From positions 1 through 64,000 of the forward strand of contig JAQFVV010007204.1 in assembly GCA_028023455.1 (NCBI GenBank): a DNA stretch of 64,000 nucleotides, in the 5' to 3' direction. The notes under the pieces were generated by a model. The model was not told the DNA's origin. It ran no database searches and was given only the letters and a program-made list of their open reading frames with translations. The stretch's first letter is position 1. Every line of letters begins with the position of its first letter. The stretch comes from Epiperipatus broadwayi (Eukaryota; Onychophora; Udeonychophora; Euonychophora; Peripatidae). This document shows, piece after piece, positions 1 to 12,102 of this stretch. A program made the position numbers and the translations under genes.

Positions 1-1121
1 TTACGTATTGCTAGAAGCTAGGATACCAGATTAAAGAAAACAACTTAAGCTAAGCATTTATATATATAAAGTAGAACCAAAAATAAAATTATGATAAATC
101 AATCCAAATACTTGCGCAAAATGATAAAGTAAAAAGTGTTAATTATTCATCGCATAAAACTATATAATATTCATAAAATATATAGTTTATATATAAAATC
201 ATAAGAAATAAATTTAATGTAATGAATGCACAAGCAAATGATGCAATTCACTAAAAATCAGATAACAAGAAAAATATGGATTTGGTATTTTATGAAATAG
301 TTAATGTGACTTACTTATTTAATGCAAAAAAAAATGAAATTGAATGTCTCCTCAATGACAGTCCTTTATTATGAACATTTTTGGCAATTCTTTTTAGAAG
401 ATTCTAATATATTTAATAAATAAGGATAGATAAAATAAATATTTAATTTTGAAAAAAAATATAACATCAGCAGTGAAATACTCTTAATTATTATGTATTT
501 AAGAGTAAACTTGCTTTGTCCAGTGCCTAGAAAATGTGATCTAAAAGTGGTCTATCTCACACAATCTAGCTAGATTGTCATTTCTGGTAGAATATTTTAG
601 TAGTAAAAATAATAAGAATAACAGGAACAATATCACTGGTAGAAGTTTAGTAAGTGTCAGAATTCTAAAAATAAGTATACAAATATAAAACTCCCTTTTT
701 AAATACAGATACATAGAATGTGTGAACTTTATTTGATATAAACTCTTCAAGATCAAAACAAAGACTGCACTTGTGACTAATGAAATGGGATTTAAGATTA
801 TTGTAGCTGCTTTTAACAAACCTCGGTTCTCAGAGAAATGCTTATTAGGACAAATGGAAGAATACTTTTTTTGGAAAAAATAGATCAATCAGAGAAAGAA
901 GAATGCATAGTGTTAGATGTGCTGTAAAATTTAATTTAGCATATTCTATTAATGAAATTCATCATTGTATGATCTTAAGAACTATTTTGCATATTAGTTT
1001 AGAGCTCATTTTATCAGAGCATATGCACCGATTTGTAATCAGAAAATTTAGAGAAGAAAGGTTTATTCCTTGTTGGATTTTATTATTACAGCAATATTGT
1101 TAAATATCTTTTTTTTTATTT
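1..1121. other. AT-rich non-coding flank
   Basis: No gene recognised. Open frames near 541-888 (minus) and 903-1103 (plus) show no domain, no biased codon use and no supporting splice sites, and look like chance frames in AT-rich DNA. Confidence 0.5.
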
Positions 1122-2290
1122 TGAAGACTTTAATGCATGGATTGGTACAAATGGTAGACTTTGCCAAAAAGTTATGGGGGTTGTAAATTCAAATGGTTTA
1201 TTATTGAATTTATGCACAACACATGTATTAACTATCACAAACATTTTGTTTAGACAGAAAAAATGCTGCAAAGGAACATGGATGCATCCACACTCATCAC
1301 AATGAGATCTAATAAATTAAATAATTGTTAGGCAATCAAAATCCAAGAGAACTTTACATTACATGAACATTATAAGTTCATATGTTTGAACAGATCATAG
1401 TTTCATAGAGTCTAAGATTAAATAGTTGCATTAAAAAGTAAATACTCCAATCATTCACAAAAATTGATGTTCATTCTTTAAAAGAGTATGTATAAAAATT
1501 TTCAATCGTTATTAAATACTAAAATTACTAATTTGAATCTTCAGAATGGTAGCATAATTGCAACATGGAATTTTCATAAAGAGTGTGTTATGGATACATT
1601 AAATATATTCTTAGTTCATTAAAAGAATAATCATGACTATTTTTCTGACAGTGATTGTCTTATTAATGATTTAATTAAAAATAAACTTGTGAAAATCTCT
1701 GTTTTTCAATATAATAGGTTAAATGTGAAACTTCATAATAGATAAAATGATCGGAAGGCAGAAGTTGAATAGTTGATAAAAAGTCTTGAAATGGTTGGCA
1801 GATTAAAACTGTAAAAAGATACAAATGTTCTTGATCATAGCCATTCTAGATTATTTTTTGATTCACTGAAAACAACATATGGACCTAAGAAACAACACAA
1901 CCCTAATAATTCCAGCAATGACACTATATTCATTCTATCTAATCATTTAAATTTGGGCAAATTTGAAGTCAAAACACATCTTTGTAATTTTAAAAATGGA
2001 AAGGCTGCAGGACCTGATGAAATACCAGAAGAAATTTTAAAGTATGGCAATGATATATTAATTTCAAATATATTGGAAATTTTTTTTAGAAATATCTGAA
2101 CCCATGAAATTATGCCCTGTGATCTTAAGGTTGCATTTATTATTCCAATTTTTGGTATAGAATGAAATAGACATGATATTAGTAATTATTGTGGATTATC
2201 ATTATTTTCCATTACAGCATAGATACTTTACAAATGTTGTTGAATAAATTTCTTCCACTTTTAGATAAATGTTTAACACTGTACAATAAA
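1122..2290 (+). mobile_element. Decayed LINE (non-LTR retrotransposon): endonuclease and RT fragments
   Basis: Translating the plus strand in shifting frames gives first the end of an endonuclease/exonuclease/phosphatase domain: DFNAWIG near 1127, then NSNGLLLNLCTTHVLTITN and GTWMHPH (1190-1300). This matches the endonuclease of LINEs often annotated as craniofacial development protein 2-like. At about 1860-2220 comes the N-terminal part of a reverse transcriptase: TYGPKKQHNPN, FKNGKAAGPDEIPEEILKYG, then DLKVAFIIPIFG and SNYCGLSLFSIT. Many stops and frameshifts break it, and nothing after the start of the RT palm is recognisable, so it is dead. The family assignment comes from motif order and is not certain at clade level. 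Confidence 0.8.
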
Positions 2291-2758
2291 TATTTCTTAA
2301 AATATTTTCTAACCTAGCATAATTTAAACTTTAATAAAAAATAAAACAGCCTTATTTTCATGCTTCATTTATTAATGTAAAAGCTTGATTAAAGCGCTTT
2401 GGTTAAAAATAATGAATGTTTAAATCAATAATGCAAAGTAGTTTAATTTTACTTTGACTTACCAACAATGTTAACAAAGGTACCATGTAAATATCAGAGT
2501 TGCAGAAACAGGTGATTGATTCTATTCTTGATTCTTTTTTAACATTGACTAATTTAATTTATATCTGAATGAAAATGACTTATTCCCTTTATGAGCAATG
2601 TTTACTTTAACATTTGCATATTAAATCTTATTTAAGTACTATAATCAAGGCATTAAATAGAGATTCTGTCACCTGCTTTGTATTATTGATTTTTTGTTTA
2701 ATAAATATTATGACTTTTTCTTTTAGATAATATAATTAATTTTGATTTTATATATATA
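2291..2758. other. Non-coding AT-rich spacer
   Basis: Lies between the LINE relic and the PLE inverted repeat. No ORF, RNA gene or repeat recognised. Confidence 0.4.
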
Positions 2759-4222
2759 GTAACTGAAACTTAAATTTACTCCAAACAACGGTAAACATTT
2801 TATAATATTATATAAATAAAAACTTATAAAGAAATATTTTCTATTATATTCATAATCATTTTCAACTCAACTTTCAAAATGGAATCATCTATTACCAACT
2901 GGAAACACATGTCAATTTAAATATCCCACAATTCATTAATCCTAACATTTGCTGACTGTCTGTTTATTTATCATATTTTTATACCTACTAATAAAAACTG
3001 TCTCTTTAATTTTTCTTTTTCATTATCTCTCTCTTGGCCTAAAATTTTTATTTTATTTATATCAAAATTAAACTTAAAATTACAATTTTATCATGATCAT
3101 AAAAAACAGATTCAGTATATAACTTGACTTCATTATTATTATCATTACATATCTGTACATTTTTTCAAAACTCTTTATACAACAATTTATGTTCTTTAAT
3201 TCTTTTCTCAATATTACATCTAAATTCCCCACATATGATAAGTTACCCCCACAAAAAATTCTATAAATTATATTACTCACATAATTTTTTTCTAACTTAT
3301 CATTTGAATTATTAACCATTCTATTTAAATTACCCATCCATAAAATAAAACATTATATATACTATTATAAACTTTTTTCATAAATTTTACTTGCTTATTA
3401 TTATAAAAAGGCAAAGAAATCCACTTCTTACTCTCAATTTCTTCATCACCAAAATTATCAAAATTATTATGATAAATTTTATATTAAAGAAAAGATTTTT
3501 GTCTTTTTAATTTTTTGTAGAAATACTGGTGATGAAGAAATTGAGAGTAAGAAGTGGATTTCTTTGCTTTTTTATAATAATAAGCAAGTAAAATTTATGA
3601 AAAAAGTTTATAATAGTATATATAATGTTTCATTTTATAGATCAGGTAATTTAAAGAGAATGGTTAATAATTCAAAAGATAAGTTAGAAAAAAATAACGT
3701 GAGTAATATAATTTATAGAATTTTTTGTGGGTGTAACTTATCATATGTAGGGGAATCTAGATGTAATATGGAGAAAAGAATTAAAGAACATAAATTGTTG
3801 TATAAAAGAGTTTTGAAAAATGTACAGATATGTAATGATAATAATAATGAAGTCAAGTTATATACTGAATCTGTTTTTTATGATCATGATAGGAATTGTA
3901 ATTTTAAGTTTAATTTTGGCATAAATAAAATAAAAATTTTAGGCCAAGAGAGAGATAATGAAAAAAGAAAAATTAAAGAGGCAGTTTGTATTAGTAGGTA
4001 TAAAAATACGATAATAAACAGACAGTCAGCTAATGTTAGGATTAATAAATTGTGGGATATTTAAATTGACATGTGTTTCCGGTTGGTAATTGATGATTCC
4101 ATTTTGAAAGTTGAGTTGAAAATGATTATGAATATAATCGAAAATATTTCTTTATGAGTTTTTATTTATATAATATTATAAATTGTTTACCGTTGTTTGG
4201 AGTATATTAAGTTTCGTTATTG
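2759..4222. repeat. Inverted repeat of two PLE 3' fragments
   Basis: Left arm about 2759-3460 and right arm about 3525-4222 are reverse complements, with a loop of about 65 bp. The outer ends pair (ACTCCAAACAACGG at 2778 with CCGTTGTTTGGAGT near 4191), and the inner ends pair at CACTTCTTACTCTC / GAGAGTAAGAAGTG. The left arm carries substitutions and a shortened frame. Both arms carry the same GIY-YIG-type coding fragment, on the minus strand at 3080-3337 and on the plus strand at 3564-4064. Head-to-head truncated copies are a known habit of Penelope-like elements. Confidence 0.85.
3564..4064 (+). pseudogene. PLE C-terminal fragment with GIY-YIG endonuclease domain
   Basis: An open frame of 166 codons. 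Residues about 30-70 are the linker that follows the RT in PLEs. At residues about 72-100 a GIY-YIG-like core appears: IIYRIFCGCNLSYVGESR followed by EKRIKEH, with the tyrosines, the Gly, the Arg and the Glu-His of the family. The tail (QERDNEKRKIKEAVCISRYK) fits the PLE C-terminus. In a full element this domain nicks target DNA for reverse transcription. No RT is attached here, and the frame opens inside the inverted-repeat loop, so this is a 5'-truncated copy. A degraded partner lies on the minus strand at 3080-3337. Confidence 0.8.
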
Positions 4223-6792
4223 TATTCTTAATATTAGCGGACATTTATTTTGTTTTAATATATATATATATATCAGAGCTCCAAGAGTAGGTGATTCATT
4301 CATTTATACTTTATTCTTTGTTCAACATTTAAAGTGACTTTAATTCATAACTTGAGAGAGGATGTACATTGAGGTATGTTTAGTCTCAGGAGAAATGTCA
4401 ATTAGTAGTAATTGATAGTATTCTACTAACATGAAATACCTATGTTTATATGTCTATCTATAATTCAACATATACAATTCCCTGAACAAATTTCAAATAT
4501 TATTTGCAGAATGTCAAAAAAATTGTTATTCTTTCATATTATCACACTTATAAAAATAGATTTTTAAGTTTTAATCCATTTACCATCCTAGAAAAATGAG
4601 ACCTCTTTATTCAATAAAGTAACAAAATGACATTAAGGGGTAATGGACAAAAATTGTTTAGCCCCAAAAGAATTGTCAGTTAGTAGTAACTGGGTTTCCT
4701 GACAACATCAAAAGCTAAAATTATCTCTGTTTACATGGATATAACCTCCTTATGTCCATTCTTTATTATAATAACAATCTATGTAAATATTTAATCCAAC
4801 ATATATATATAGTATCAGTGTTATATAATAATATTTGTATTATTTTAATATATTGTATCAATGTATTGATAGTCAGTTTAAAAATATATAATAATATTAA
4901 ATTATATTTTAATTTGTTTTTCTTTCAGAATTTATTTCAAATAATCTCCTGAAGCTTGTAATTTTTTTAGACTTTTTACAGTACTTTAATTCATTTTAAA
5001 TAAAATTATAAAATAAAGAAATGTAAAAGTAATATTATAATTGTAATTTTATTGCAATATTTATGAATGTAACATTAACATTTGAAACGAATATTTTTTT
5101 ACAAATGAATATTATTTGTTTCTCATTTATATTGTATCTAATAAAAAATTTTGCTCTTTTTTAATGTGATTTTTAGTATGAAATAAACTATATTGCATGG
5201 AGAATATTGTACAATTGATCAAAAACTAGAAAATCACTTCACCAATTTGGATAACAGCAAGTGTGATCTAGCCATTATGTCAGTTTACTATTATCATTTT
5301 CAAATCTCTATAAGCAGTAAGACAACTATTTATTCGCAAAGAACGATCACAAATCCTTCTTAACAATATAGCAAGGTTATTCGCTATAATTTCCACTTCA
5401 AAATAGATTTTCGTTAGATAACTTTTTTTATTATTATTCCATCATGCTTTAGCTCATTTCCTACTGTTTTTTTCACATCACAGATTAGCACATCTTAATA
5501 AATATTATTCATTTGATGTTTTTTTATTGTTTTACTTTTATTTCAGATATTATTAAAAATATAAATTATCATATTTAATGCATAATATCAGTAACATTCA
5601 ATCTAGTAGCAAATGCTTTTAATTAACTATTTTTTTAAATTTTAATCAGTATGTTTGAATAATACTATAATTATCATTTTATCATTGGAATGAGCGATTG
5701 TCCGTTGCTCAATAATCAATTTCTATTTTGATCGCTTTATTTGTTTTGACTTGCAAATATAACAGAAATCATAAAATATTTTTGTTTCTAGTATAAGTAA
5801 ATTCAAGTTTATTGTAACAATTTTGTCTTTAAGCAAAGAGTTACACAAAAATTCAAAAATAATCAAAATTTACACAAACAAAACAATTATATAGAAAGAT
5901 TTTGGTTCATAGAATATTGCTTATAACAATTTGTGTAATCAATAAAAAATAAAAGAATAAAAACTATTGTTTCAAAACTTTTTGAAAGACGTAATAAAAC
6001 TTAACTATTGATGTAATATAGCATAATACTACAACTACTATTCCTCAAAACAGTTTTTAATAAAATTAACCCTACATTGATAAATAAAGAAGGTTTTAAA
6101 AATAAGATACAAGGTGAATTTCATATAAATCTAATGTTACTCAAAGATTTCACAAAAAAATAATATCACTCAATCTACTTTACTTTTGATAAAACTACTC
6201 TTACCGATAAATATATGACCATTTAAACATTTAATTACACTTTTTGTTATCTGCAAAGTAAATTCTCTAAAAAACAATTATTACAGTCTTAAACACTAAT
6301 ACTTTTTTTAGTTATATGCATTATTCCATACATAAGTTTTAATGATTCAACAAAAGCAGATTTTAAAAAAAAAAAAAAAAATTGAAAAAAAAAAATTGAA
6401 ATATTTCACTTTATTCCCATTATCGATAATTACCTTTCCAACATATCTATGTTTAGTGCTGTAATAGAATAGGTGTAAAAGCTAAAGGTTATAGAAACTA
6501 ATTTAACTCTGGCATTTTATTTAATCAGTGGAATAATTTCACAAATATTGTAATTTTATCATATTTTGTAAAATATACTACTTTTAGAGGGTTTTTTTTT
6601 TTCATTTTCCCAATTTTTGGTGATACGGAGGCTACTAAATAGAGCTACCCAAATTATACATTATTGACTATACTGCCTCAAATTATATCTCAATTAAGAA
6701 CTATTAGTTTTAAACTTGTACCTATTATTCTTTTATCAATGTATCAGGTTTTGCATACTTTACACACTACATATATTTATAAACAATGTCAG
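4223..6792. other. Non-coding AT-rich stretch
   Basis: Contains a short (TA)n near 4258-4274, poly-A near 6366-6380 and no recognisable gene. The frame at 4752-4952 is low-complexity AT sequence. Confidence 0.45.
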
Positions 6793-6863
6793 GCATTGAT
6801 GGCCTAGTGGTTAGCATAGCTGTCTTCCAAGCAGCTGGCCTGAGTTCACTTTCTGGTCAATGC
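6793..6863 (+). repeat. tRNA-Gly-like sequence, probably a SINE head or tRNA pseudogene
   Basis: The ends GCATTGA and TCAATGC form a perfect 7-bp acceptor stem. A D-arm like stretch (CTAGTGGTTAG) follows. An anticodon stem of five pairs encloses the loop CTTCCAA, which reads TCC (glycine). The T arm is decayed: GTTCACTT replaces the usual GTTCGATT, and its stem is mostly mismatched. An A-rich tail follows, as in a tRNA-derived SINE. No clear target-site duplication was found. A functional tRNA gene is unlikely because of the broken T stem and B box. Confidence 0.65.
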
Positions 6864-9800
6864 ATTTGACATGAAAAAAAATGAAGAAAGTTTAGAGAAT
6901 TTGATAACTGAGCAGATGTGTAGGTAATAAAATGCAGTAGCAACCCTAATTGTAAAAATTTTGCAAAGCCCTAAAATGTTATATCCACACCAAACTAACT
7001 TACAATTGACAATCACAACAAGAAAAAAATATATAAATAGCATAGAAAATGGGTAGAAAGGATTGTTTGTATTTGATCACTTCATGATACGTCCAATATT
7101 GCTTACTGATTCCATTCTGTTGATGTTGTGGTAACTTTAGTTTATCGCCCTATATATAGTAATATAAGTTCAATTTACAAATTAGATATAAATTACTTTA
7201 TGAAAACCAGATTTAAGTATTACTTGACAAAAACAAAAGGTATAGTAAATTGATACTAATAATCAAAAACTGTATTAAATCAAATATGTATTTGAAAATA
7301 GTAGCCGAATCTACCTGGAATATTTATATGAAAATGTGTAGGCAATATGACATATGGTCTTTAGATGAAATTAGCATCTCTGTTTTTTAAAAAAAAATAT
7401 TTGCGTTTGTTAGGTAAATTATATTTCCATCTCTTACAAATAAATTTATTTGTTTTGAGAATACATAATTTGAAGTCTTTTAATATATGATATATTTAAA
7501 TAATATCACAACATTTTACTTTATTCCTTTCAGTGATGATTAAATACTGAATCGATGCCAATTAAATTCTCCACATTGATTTAGTAATAGTTGTTATATT
7601 TTCATTTATCATTGTCAAACTTCCTCTACTCACAACTTTGACGTCATCCATTTCACATAAATACACTAATGATTATTACTAATCATTTTCGAAACTATAG
7701 ATTATCTCTAGCATAGATACAAACTTTAAACCTCAGTTAAAGATTAATATAGGCAACAAATCAAACAAAGGTTAGATTTTCAGTTAATTAAAATAATTTA
7801 ATTGATAGTTTAACTGAACTTTAGCCCAGAATTGAACAAGTCTTTTCAAGCAGTAAACTTATCGTGGATGAATTCACAACAAATATGTTATATATTAACG
7901 ATTTTCTTCACTTTTTCTTCTTTTTTTTTAAAAAAAAAAAGAAAATTTCCTTTTATAAACTACAAAACATATAATTTTATTTGGGAAATTGCATTTTCAA
8001 TAGTTACCCAAAATGTCTTTAAATTTAAAACTTTTAGTGCAGTTATCCCGTTAAAAAATTTAAATAGCATGAAAGTTCTACTTGTTTAAGCACTACACAC
8101 AGAAAGAAACTCATAAATATTGATTATATGTATTATATATAATTTGATACCATTAAATTAGCTTCATCATTCCATATAGAAACTTTTTTAAAAATTATTC
8201 TTAACTTTATGCATATAGTAATTTTCTGCAGTATTCCATGACTGCTTTGATAAACATTAAATGGTGTTAAGACATAGCAAGCAATGAAAATAAACTACGA
8301 TTCAAAACAATCAGGTTTTTTTTTTCTGTTGATATTAGTGATTTAATGCCAAGGTTCTGTCAAACATTCTTGTAGCAGATAACAGACCTTTTCTAAATGA
8401 ATTAGTTTAGCTGAAATTTTTGAGATAACAATTCAAATTTTTATTTTTTGATAAATAACAATATTTTTGATAGTTAAATACATGTATATTGTCTATATTG
8501 AAAATAATATAATTAGAAAGGATTTGAACTCAGACTTCCAAGATCTATGCAGCTATTTACTTCATCTTTGTTAAAATATCTTCACAATTTTGATTTTGTA
8601 AATGTGTTTTTTAATTGAACACAGAATTCCATAAAAGTTTATAAAACACAAAAATTACTACCATCGTGTTCAGTTTTTTGCTTAGCAATCCTTGATCAAT
8701 TTATCCTAACGTTTTTATTTTTATCATTATAATATTTTTGACATCTTGAGATATATTACAATTTTTGTCTTCTCTCCACTAATTGAAAAAATCTTACTGA
8801 ATACAAATGGCTAAAACATTATTTTTGGAAAGAACAAAATATCTTTAAAAATTTGACTACCCATTCATTTGCTTATAAATAAAACCTAAATGTGTAACAA
8901 GATATTAATTGTAAAGAGCTAATGAAAAATACATTTTATATATAGATTTCTTGGTTTCGTTTTTAATAATAAACATTGCAGATTCATTATGTTATAAAAT
9001 TAGATATTTGACTATTCCAGGAAATTTTGTAAATAATATATATATATTTAGTTTTACTTTCCTTAACAATTGTGATGAAATTTTACAATTCCGTATTTAA
9101 ATATCAATAAATAAGCGGAAATTGTTTTATATTCTTAATTTTAAGAGTTATATTTAAATTTGGGTATATTGTTCATGTTTTTATTTTTATTAACAAATGC
9201 AAATTTATGGGTCAAAAAATTATTTGTATACTGACGTTAATTAATATATTATGGAAAAACAATTGTATTGGTGAGCAAACATTAGGTAAGACGTTATCGA
9301 TTTACCCTAATAACATTGTAGTCATGTCTTTTATTTAGTATTATTTAATTAGTATTATTATTATTATTATTTAAAACTATCTTTTCTGCTTCAAGGCAAG
9401 TATTATAATTAAGTAAAAAGATGCAACATCAAATTCATGCCTGCCTGATCATCTTCATCTGTAGTTTGACATTATTTATCATCTTCTTAATTTATTCTGG
9501 CATCTGAAATATTAATAGTCACATTGAAACTTTTAATGAGTCATATACATCAATAAGATTCTTATATATATATATGGATATTTATGTGCTTATTTACCTT
9601 AGACAGCTATTAGTATGGCATGAATAGAAAATTTATTTTCCAAGATTTGTAGGAAATAAAATGACTGCCATCCGAGTCACATTTTACAATTAGAATTAAA
9701 AAATCAAAATTTAATTGAAAAATATTGCTCAAGATGGCAGTTATGCTCTAAATTAGTTATAACCATTATTTATTTATTTATAGTCATTTGGAAAATTGTA

Positions 9801-11298
9801 GAGATAATTCTTGTTCATAATAAATATTGTTAAATCGCATGATCCAGCTAATATTTAAAATAAATCGGTAAAATATTGCAAGGCAACACTCCAATAAGCA
9901 AATATTGTCTTGACAATCCATTGCTGACATTCGACTGAGTTATTTTAAGCATTAGCTCGAGTTATATGATTTCTATATAGTAACCAACTAGCATCGTGCA
10001 CTTATTGTTTAATATATATATATATTAGTCAGAAATTGAAATTTCTATTAAAAACCCTATTCTTTAAGATTTTCATCACATTAACTTAATAAATAATTTA
10101 TAATTATTAATACCATAAAGAGCAACTGATATTTCATTCAATATCATCTTGAAATCAAGCAAGTAATAGCAAAATTCTAAAATTTTAATAGTAATTAATG
10201 TTTAGGGCCTCATAATAAAGTGGTCGAATTAACGACTTTAGAAATTAATTGAATTCCTTATCCAACCAATTAGTATTATTTGTTACTCAGTTTATCGTTA
10301 TATTTGATATGTACCTTTGGTTTTTTTTTATAAAAAACACAATTCCTGGTTTTGTATTTGCATACTTTACAAACATCATTGCCTTGAGGCTGTGGTTGGA
10401 AAATCCTTAAATATGTTTTAAACTCTGTAGCTAACAGTTTTCGGCATTTTCTTCTAAGTAGCTAATTTAATCTTTTTTAAAAGTCACATGTAAGATATAT
10501 TAAGTTTTGAAGTCATCACTGAGTTGTACTGTGTTAAACTTCTCAGATTTTATTTGTTTGCAGATAAGAATACCTATTTTGTCATAAATGATTTTTATTT
10601 TCCTTCTTCAACTCCTAAAAATAAAACAAAATGTATTAAATTGTTTCATGAAAACCATTAATCTATGCAAAGAATAATGTTTCTATATGATGTATTATTT
10701 AACAGAACTTTATTTATTTGAAGTGTTTACAATTTTATCAATGATAATGATGTATTCAAGTCAAATATTCTTTTAATATTTAGTATAGCGTTTTTATTTA
10801 TCTAAGTCAAACAGATCATGATCATTATTTATACATCGAAACATATTTTGTTGTATGCTTCCTTTTTTTTTTAGCAAAACATTTTTAGTTTTTCAAAATA
10901 ACATTATATTTGCAAAGTATACCTTTGAGCCTATCTCTCTCCAGTAAATATAAAAGGAAGCAATTGTGAGTTTCTTTCTTCAACTGGATTAATGCCAATT
11001 TTGTAATTTTGTGTGATATGTATTTTTTTATATTTATGAACATTAAATTTTAAGTACAAAATAGAACAGTTCCAAACTAAAGTACAAAACAAAGTATCTG
11101 ATTTGTTTCTGAATGAATTTTTTGGCTTGTCAACGAGCTTTCACATTCAAATAAAAAAAGGTTGAAAATTATTTTAGTAAACAACCAACTCAAATTAAAT
11201 CACAAAAAAACACAAAAATATATTCTAGTTTAAATGCTTTCTGCAATAAGAATAAACTAATATGAATTCTAACATGAAATATACAATTAGACTTATCA
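6864..11298. other. Non-coding AT-rich stretch
   Basis: No gene recognised. A frame at 7832-8089 is interrupted by homopolymer runs and has no domain. A weak tRNA-like remnant may lie on the minus strand near 8517-8562 (GGATTTGAACTC resembles a reversed B box). Short (TA)n tracts lie at 9030-9045, 9564-9576 and 10014-10026. Confidence 0.45.
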
Positions 11299-11429
11299 AA
11301 ACTACCCCAAATCTAAAATTAAACCAGACCAGCATAAAAATAATATTAAAACACAACCTAAGGTTTCACTGCTACAAGCAGACTTCTCAAGTGTAAAGAA
11401 CTACAAAAAACCACACATTATATATACTA

Positions 11430-11633
11430 TTAAAAACTACTCACAAATCCATTCACTTCCCATCCACCCTTAATATTAAAAGAACTCTTAAATAAGTTAA
11501 TTGCTTCAGAATAATAAATTTTCAATAATAAAGACTCTTTAATTCTTCTTTTGATTTCATTTCTCTCAAAGAAGACAACCTTAGCTTCATCAAAATCAAT
11601 AGTGTGGCCTGTATCTTTTTCATGGACATACAA
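11430..11633 (-). pseudogene. PLE endonuclease C-terminal fragment, inverted twin
   Basis: Gives exactly the same 67 residues as the plus-strand copy at 11764-11967. It forms the other arm of the palindrome. Confidence 0.7.
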
Positions 11634-11763
11634 AACAAAACTAAGATATCTATTTTTAACTCTACTTTTATGAACCTTTATTCTTTCATGGCCTGTATCT
11701 TTTTCATTTGAAAGAATAAAGGTTCATAAAAGTAGAGTTAAAAATAGATATCTTAGTTCTGCT

Positions 11764-11967
11764 TTGTATGTCCATGAAAAAGATACAGGCCACACTATTG
11801 ATTTTGATGAAGCTAAGGTTGTCTTCTTTGAGAGAAATGAAATCAAAAGAAGAATTAAAGAGTCTTTATTATTGAAAATTTATTATTCTGAAGCAATTAA
11901 CTTATTTAAGAGTTCTTTTAATATTAAGGGTGGATGGGAAGTGAATGGATTTGTGAGTAGTTTTTAA
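11764..11967 (+). pseudogene. PLE endonuclease C-terminal fragment
   Basis: The 67-residue product has the conserved C-terminal end of the PLE GIY-YIG region: VHEKDTGHTIDFDEAKVV, then ERNEIKRRIKESLLL. A His-x5-His-x-Phe-Asp spacing of this type is typical of PLEs. It lacks the GIY-YIG core itself and the RT. The sequence after the stop (about 11990-12055) has a degenerate hammerhead-like arrangement, described under findings. This PLE differs in sequence from those at 3.5 kb and 33 kb. Confidence 0.7.
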
Positions 11968-12102
11968 TAGTATATATAATGTGTGGTTTTTTTGTAGTTC
12001 TTTACACTTGAGAAGTCTGCTTGTAGCAGTGAAACCTTAGGTTGTGTTTTAATATTATTTTTATGCTGGTCTGGTTTAATTTTAGATTTGGGGTAGTTTT
12101 GA

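Larger units (their letters stand above)
11299..12102. repeat. Near-perfect 390-bp palindrome made of two PLE 3' ends
   Basis: Left arm about 11299-11689 and right arm about 11711-12102 are reverse complements with only a few differences, for example TTTTGTTTT against TTCTGCTTT beside the loop. The 67-codon frames on the two strands (11430-11633 minus, 11764-11967 plus) give identical proteins, so the duplication is young. The loop of about 20 bp repeats a stretch found in both arms (GGCCTGTATCTTTTTCAT), as expected from template switching during reverse transcription or repair. Confidence 0.9.

Noticed and set aside
8517-8562. Possible minus-strand SINE remnant
   Set aside because: Only a B-box-like GGATTTGAACTC and a vague anticodon arm; no tail or target duplication.
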